Below are positions 59,380 through 64,000 of a stretch of DNA of 64,000 nt, one piece after another. The DNA lies in the NCBI GenBank assembly GCA_036426205.1, contig CM071570.1, forward strand, positions 72,474,887-72,538,886, read 5' to 3'. This stretch comes from Ascaphus truei. Lineage: Eukaryota; Chordata; Amphibia; Anura; Ascaphidae. The notes below the pieces were generated by a model. The model ran no database searches. It had not been told where the DNA came from and saw only the letters and a program-made list of their open reading frames with translations. The position numbers were made by a program, and so were the translations under genes. The number at the start of each line of letters is the position of its first letter. Position 1 is the stretch's first letter.

Positions 59380-62140
59380 TAAATACATGCTTGCTAATGC
59401 AAGAAGCCTGACAGATAAAATGGTGGAGCTTTAATTAATAGCTATGCAGGAGCAGTATGGTATCATAGGCATTACTGAAACATGGTGGGATGAAACTCAT
59501 GACCGGGCAGTTAATTTAGAGGGTAAGTCCCTTTTTCGGAAGGATCGAGAAAATAGAAGAGATGGTGGAGTATGTATATATGTTACACCGGATCTAAAAC
59601 CTATTATAAGGGAAGATGTTTATGAAGGGAATGAAGACAATTTAGAGACCTTGTGAGTAGAAATTATCAGTGGACATAAAAGTACAAATTCAATGTTTGT
59701 AGGGATATGTTATAAACCACCAAATATCTGTGAGATAGATGAAGCCAAAATACTTTTGCAAATGGAAAAGGCATCAAAACTAGGTCATGTTTGCATTATA
59801 GTTTATTTTAATTATCCAGACATAGACTGGGGCAATGAGATTAGCATTACAACGATAGGAAACAGGCTTTCATGGGTGCTTTAAGACAATTACATGACCC
59901 AAATTATTGAGAAACCAACCAGCAGAGGGGCAATACTGGATTTGCTAATATCAAACAATGTAAAAGTAATAACAAATATTCAAGTCCTGGAACATTTGGG
60001 TAACAGTGATCATCATAACATGGTCTCATTTGAAATAAATTATCAAAAAACATATTACTTGGGTTCAACAAAGACTTAAAACTTTAGAAAGGCAGATTTT
60101 AATACACTGAGGACTAATCTACAAAGAATAAATTGGGGTGATATTGTTGCAGGGAAAAATCTGGAAGATAAATGGGCAGTCTTTAAAACATTGTTAGAAA
60201 AGCACACCAGTGTATACCCTTGGTTAATAAATATAAAAGAATACGTTTAAACCAAAGTGGCTAAATAAACAGGTAGGGGAGGAAATGGAAAAGAAGAGGC
60301 AGACATTGACATTCTTAAACTCAGAAAGATTGACTGTATCATATCAGAAATATAAGGAGTGTAACAAAAGTTGCAAAAGGGCAATCAAATTAGCAAAATG
60401 GATAATGTAAAAAGAAATTGCAATAGAAAGCAAGATCAGCCCTAAAAAAGTTATTTAAAGCTGCAGACCAAGCAGTGTCCTACAAGTGTTTTTAATAAAT
60501 CAGTTCTGTACTATGAGAAAATACTTGTAGCATTTTTTTAAACAGCTCTAAATTAAATTTTTAATGTATTATAATGTAATAAGCATGTTTTGTTTCTATG
60601 CAACCATTTAGAAAGTCACATCCCCTTCGTCTTCTAAAACATGCTCTGGCACACCCCTTTTTGAGCCCCGCCCTCTCACTAGCAGTGCACCAATTGTATC
60701 TAGTGACTGCCTGGTCACATGATCTTCCCCACAGAACTTTCTCATATTAATATGCAAATGCATTCCAGTAACTGCAGAATAAGCCCCGGCAGCCATTTAG
60801 TGGACCCCTGAGCTGAATCTTCGCCAGTTGATCACAGGAGAACGGATCGATCGGCAACTTAGCTAATTACGTATTGTGTGGATTGTATTGATAAACTCGG
60901 CCGCAGCAGTACTAAAGGGGAAAAAATAAAATTAACAGCAGCATGTACTGCTGCTTTAAGTACCTTAATAACAAAAATATTAGAAAAGAAAAAATAGGAC
61001 AGTTTCAGTGTGATATGGGCAGGCAAATTATTGGAGATAAAGAAAAAGCAGAGGTATTAAAAAATTATTTGCCTCTGTATTTACCAGGGAAGGATCAATT
61101 GCAAAAGTATTGCCATAGGAGGAAGCCACAACCTCTATATATTAATGAACAATTGGTTTTAACTGAAGAAGATGTTCATAGGTGGCTTGATACAATTAAA
61201 GTAAATAAGGCACGTGGCCCCAATTGCATAAATCCAAGGAGTTAAGTTCAGTAATAGATAAATCATTACATTTAATATTCAAGTACTCCATTTCCACAGG
61301 CTCAGTACCACAAGATTGGCATAAAGCAGACGTGGTGCCTACTGTATATTTAAAAGGGGATCTAAATCACAACAGTGGAATTACAGCTTTGTAAGCCTGA
61401 TATCAATAGTGGGGAAGCTACTTGTAGGTTTAGTACAGGATAATATTCAGGAATACCTTATGGAAAACAAAATTATTAGTAATAGTCAGCATGGATTTAT
61501 GAAGGATAGGTTTTGCCAAACTAACCTTATTAGATTCTTTGAGGAGGTAAGCAGGAATTTAGACCAGGGTAATGCAGTTGATGTGGTCTACTTAGATTTT
61601 GCAAAGGTTTTTGATAAGGTTCCACACAAGAGGTTAGTGTACAAAATAAACTCAGTACAAATATTTGCACCTGGATTGAAAACTGGTTGATGGATAGACA
61701 ACAGAAAGTTGTCGTAAATGAAACTTTTTCAGGTTGGGCTAAAGTAGTAAGTGGAGTACCTCAAGGATCGGTACTGGGACCCCTGCATTTTAAGTTGTTT
61801 ATTAATGACCTTGAGGTTGGCATAGAGAGCAAAGTCTCCATCTTTGCTGATGACACTAAATTGTGTAAGGTAGTAGAATCAGAGCAGGATATAATTTCTC
61901 TTCAGAAGGACTTGGAAAGACTGGAAACTTGGGCAGGTAAATGGCAGACGAGGTTTAATACAGATAAATGTAATGTTATGCATTTGGGAAACAAGAATAT
62001 ACAGGCAACTTATAAATGAAATGGTGATAAATTAGGAGAATCCTTGATGGAGAAGGATTTAGGAGTGCTTGTAGACGGCAGGCTTAGCAATAGTGCCCAA
62101 AGTCATGCAGTAGCAATGACGGCAAACAAGATCTTACAGT
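59380..62140 (+). pseudogene. CR1 LINE ORF2 (APE endonuclease and RT), decayed
   Basis: Endonuclease pieces: LKYMLANARSLTDKM, IIGITETWWDETHD, RDGGVCIYV, FVGICYKPPN, then YFNYPDIDW (the expected D of GDFNYP is Y) and LGNSDHHNMVSFEI. RT pieces: [53 protein letters not shown] and FADDTKL. The end, EKDLGVLVDGRLS, is cut at about 62140. Several frameshifts and stops, plus a 497-bp MITE at 60459-60955. Distinct from the L2 copies by its FADD and CR1-type motifs. Confidence 0.9.
60459..60955. mobile_element. TTAA-flanked MITE (Kolobok/piggyBac-like)
   Basis: TTAA at 60455-60458 and 60956-60959. Short inverted ends AGCTGCAG and, inverted, AGCAGCAG. Removing the insert with one TTAA restores continuous CR1 coding (KKLF then KYLNNKN) in frame, which fixes both ends. 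No ORF. TTAA targets are used by Kolobok and piggyBac. Confidence 0.88.
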
Positions 62141-62700
62141 GGCGGCCGACCTGAGTCTAAGTCAGCTAGATCAGCTAGGCTCTCAGATTATCCCGGTTAG
62201 GTGCGTTTTTTTGTCGTTTTCGCCCGGAATGAACTGCGTTATTTTCGCGCTCGTGATATTAGCATTTTATTCTCGCTGTCTGCAATATTGTAATGCCGTG
62301 TAAAAACTCAGGGGGGCGTTTGCGAGCTGTTGTCTTGGAAGTCTAATACCTTTGCGGTTCAACCTACATCAGTACACAGTCTGTGTGTGCGCACGCAGTA
62401 ATTGTAAATTTGCATATTTAAAGTATACATGCATTTGCAGTGCTGTTCTGCAGTAGAGTATGCCTCATTTGAAAATTGTTGAAACGCATAGGCGTGTACT
62501 GTACTGTAACAGTGTCACATTTCGGCATATATGCGCTCTCCCCTCGCTCAGGATAATTAACTGCACTGCAGGGTATTTCAACTTCTTATCTTCTCTACAA
62601 TGCAGTACATCTCTCCCACACCATTCCTTTGAACGTGTCTGGTTTCAATCACATTCCTGCTTGACAGCAGAAATTTATTGCGCATGCGCCTGTAACTTTG
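62141..62700. other. No gene recognised
   Basis: Unidentified sequence between the CR1 break and the 152-bp repeat. Confidence 0.35.
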
Positions 62701-63960
62701 CCCACCACTGCTTATGGCGCATGCGTCACCCAACCCCCCCCCCCTCACCAGAGAGTCGTTAATTTTCTGAATCTTGCCATTGTGTTCTTAATCCGTCCAT
62801 AACCGAGCTACAAAGCCTCACTGCGCCTGCGTGTAATTCTCTTTGAGATGGGAGCTACTTAGCTGCTTACTGCGCATGCGTCACCCAACCCCCCCTCTCC
62901 ACAGAGTCGTTAATTTTCTGAATATTGCCATTGTGTTCTTAATCCGTCCGTAGCCGAGCTACAAAGCCTCAATGCGCCTGCGTGTAATTCTCTTTGAGAC
63001 GGGAGCTTTGAGGCTTTGTTTACGGCAACGTTTTGGAAAATCCCTTCTCGAATTTGATTTGCACAGAGCATCACCTTGATATTATAATAATAATAGCATG
63101 TTTTTGTATAGCGCTGCTAGTTATACGTAGCGCTTTATAGAGACATTTTGCAGGCACAGGCCCCTGCCCCGTGGAGCTCACAATCTATGTTTTTGGTGCC
63201 TGAGGCACAGGGAGATAAAGTGACTTGCCCAAGGTCACAAGGAGCTGACAACGGGAATTGAACCAGGCTCCCCTGCTTGAAACTCTCAGTGCCACTCTGT
63301 CTTTTACTCACTGAGCCACTCCCTCTCATATTACGATATTCAATCTGTGCATTTGCCTGCACATGGTTGATTTCTGTGCTTTTTATGTACTGTATTTGGG
63401 GGTTGTATTTGGGGGTTTATTGATCAAATTATTATGATGAACTGCCTTTTGAAATTACTGTACTCTACTCTACAGTATGTAATTTCTTTGAACTGCTGCA
63501 CAACTAATCCTTTATCCCTCCCCCACGCACACACAAACTATTTTCGACAGACACCTCCACAGAGTCATTAATTTTCTGAAGTTAGTCATTGTATTTTTTA
63601 ATCCGTCCCTAGCCGAGCGTCAATCGCCTCATTGCGCCTGTGTGTACTCTAATCCTCTTTGAGATGGGAGCTTGCTGCTTACTGCGCATGAGTCACCCAA
63701 CCCCCCCTCTCCACAGAGTCGTTAATTTTCTGAATCTTGCCATTGTGTTCTTAATCCGTCCATAGCCGAGCTACAAAGCCTCACTGCGCCTGCGTGTTAT
63801 CCTCTTTGAGATGGGAGCTAGCTAATTACTGCACATGACTCACCCAACCCCCCCCCCCAACCCATTGAGGCTTTGTTTACGGTAACGCTTTGGAAAATCC
63901 TTTCTCGAATTTGAAATGTAAATCTGATTTGCACAGCATTGTGAGTATTGAGAGTTAAAA
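62701..63960 (+). repeat. 152-bp tandem repeat with 3' tail module
   Basis: Units share GCGCATGCGTCACCCAACC, GAGTCGTTAATTTTCTGAAT, CCATTGTGTTCTTAATCCG and GAGCTACAAAGCCTCA. GAGTC(G/A)TTAATT occurs at 62753, 62903, 63562 and 63716, giving periods of about 151-154 bp. A second module (GAGGCTTTGTTTACGG to TTTGCACAG) follows each pair, at 63008 and 63864. Confidence 0.88.
63079..63330 (-). mobile_element. tRNA-headed SINE with L2-like tail
   Basis: Minus strand: head with A-box-like TGGCTCAGTGAGT and B-box-like GGTTCAATTCC (63254-63264). Then GTGACCTTGGGCAAGTCAC, a block also known from MIR-type SINEs, then AGATTGTGAGCTCCACGGGG and AAGCGCTACGTATAAC, which mirror the L2 3' end here, and an ATTATT tail. 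This implies mobilisation by an L2-type reverse transcriptase. Confidence 0.85.
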
Positions 63961-64000
63961 AAATCATTAACTGATTCATGTTGTTTTGTCATTCATTCTT

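Overview
The window looks like a piece of a repeat-packed vertebrate nuclear genome, most likely an amphibian and probably an anuran. The evidence is the mix of transposon families: several Penelope-like elements (PLEs) with GIY-YIG endonuclease tails, L2 and CR1 non-LTR retrotransposons, Ty3/gypsy LTR fragments, a Tc1-like transposon, TTAA- and TA-flanked MITEs, and tRNA-headed SINEs with L2-like tails. No host protein-coding exon, rRNA or tRNA gene could be supported. There is one assembly gap (N, 36281-36451). The species call is inference.

Layout. 1.1-8.6 kb: a minisatellite of about 31 bp in one orientation (1.1-3.9 kb) and in the opposite orientation (6.5-8.6 kb), invaded by a PLE fragment, a Tc1 element with TA target duplication, gypsy leader/gag and an 802-bp solo LTR. 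9-19 kb: LINE 3' ends, SINE tails, a MITE and PLE remnants including a fold-back tail. 19.5-21.5 kb: broken Ty3/gypsy gag-pol. 21.7-25.6 kb: an L2-clade LINE (minus strand) with an uninterrupted 1068-codon ORF carrying a 2A-like motif, an APE endonuclease and a reverse transcriptase. 27.3-33.1 kb: a nearly complete PLE (minus strand) with an upstream coiled-coil/RD-rich ORF1. 33.9-35.9 kb: a second PLE. 37.3-39.3 kb: an LTR-like, CpG-rich repeat. 41-44.4 kb: decayed PLE and fold-back elements. 47.7-54.7 kb: a purine-rich minisatellite of about 6.5 kb bounded by 16-bp inverted repeats. 58.3-62.1 kb: a decayed CR1 interrupted by an LTR fragment and a TTAA MITE. 62.7-63.9 kb: a 152-bp tandem repeat split by a SINE.

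Most interesting thread: seven short motifs resembling the small hammerhead ribozymes of Penelope-like elements lie across the window (1.3, 10.8, 27.7, 33.1, 39.4, 40.8 and 43.5 kb). One (43.5 kb) keeps every core position with a 5-bp stem I. Four others share a paired change at the two core positions that Watson-Crick pair in the hammerhead fold (C3-G8 replaced by U3-A8), which looks like covariation rather than random decay. Four of the seven also share a cassette layout with AATAAA 28-52 nt downstream.

Long reading frames on the minus strand of the 47.9-53.6 kb array are artefacts of polypyrimidine repeats and are not genes.
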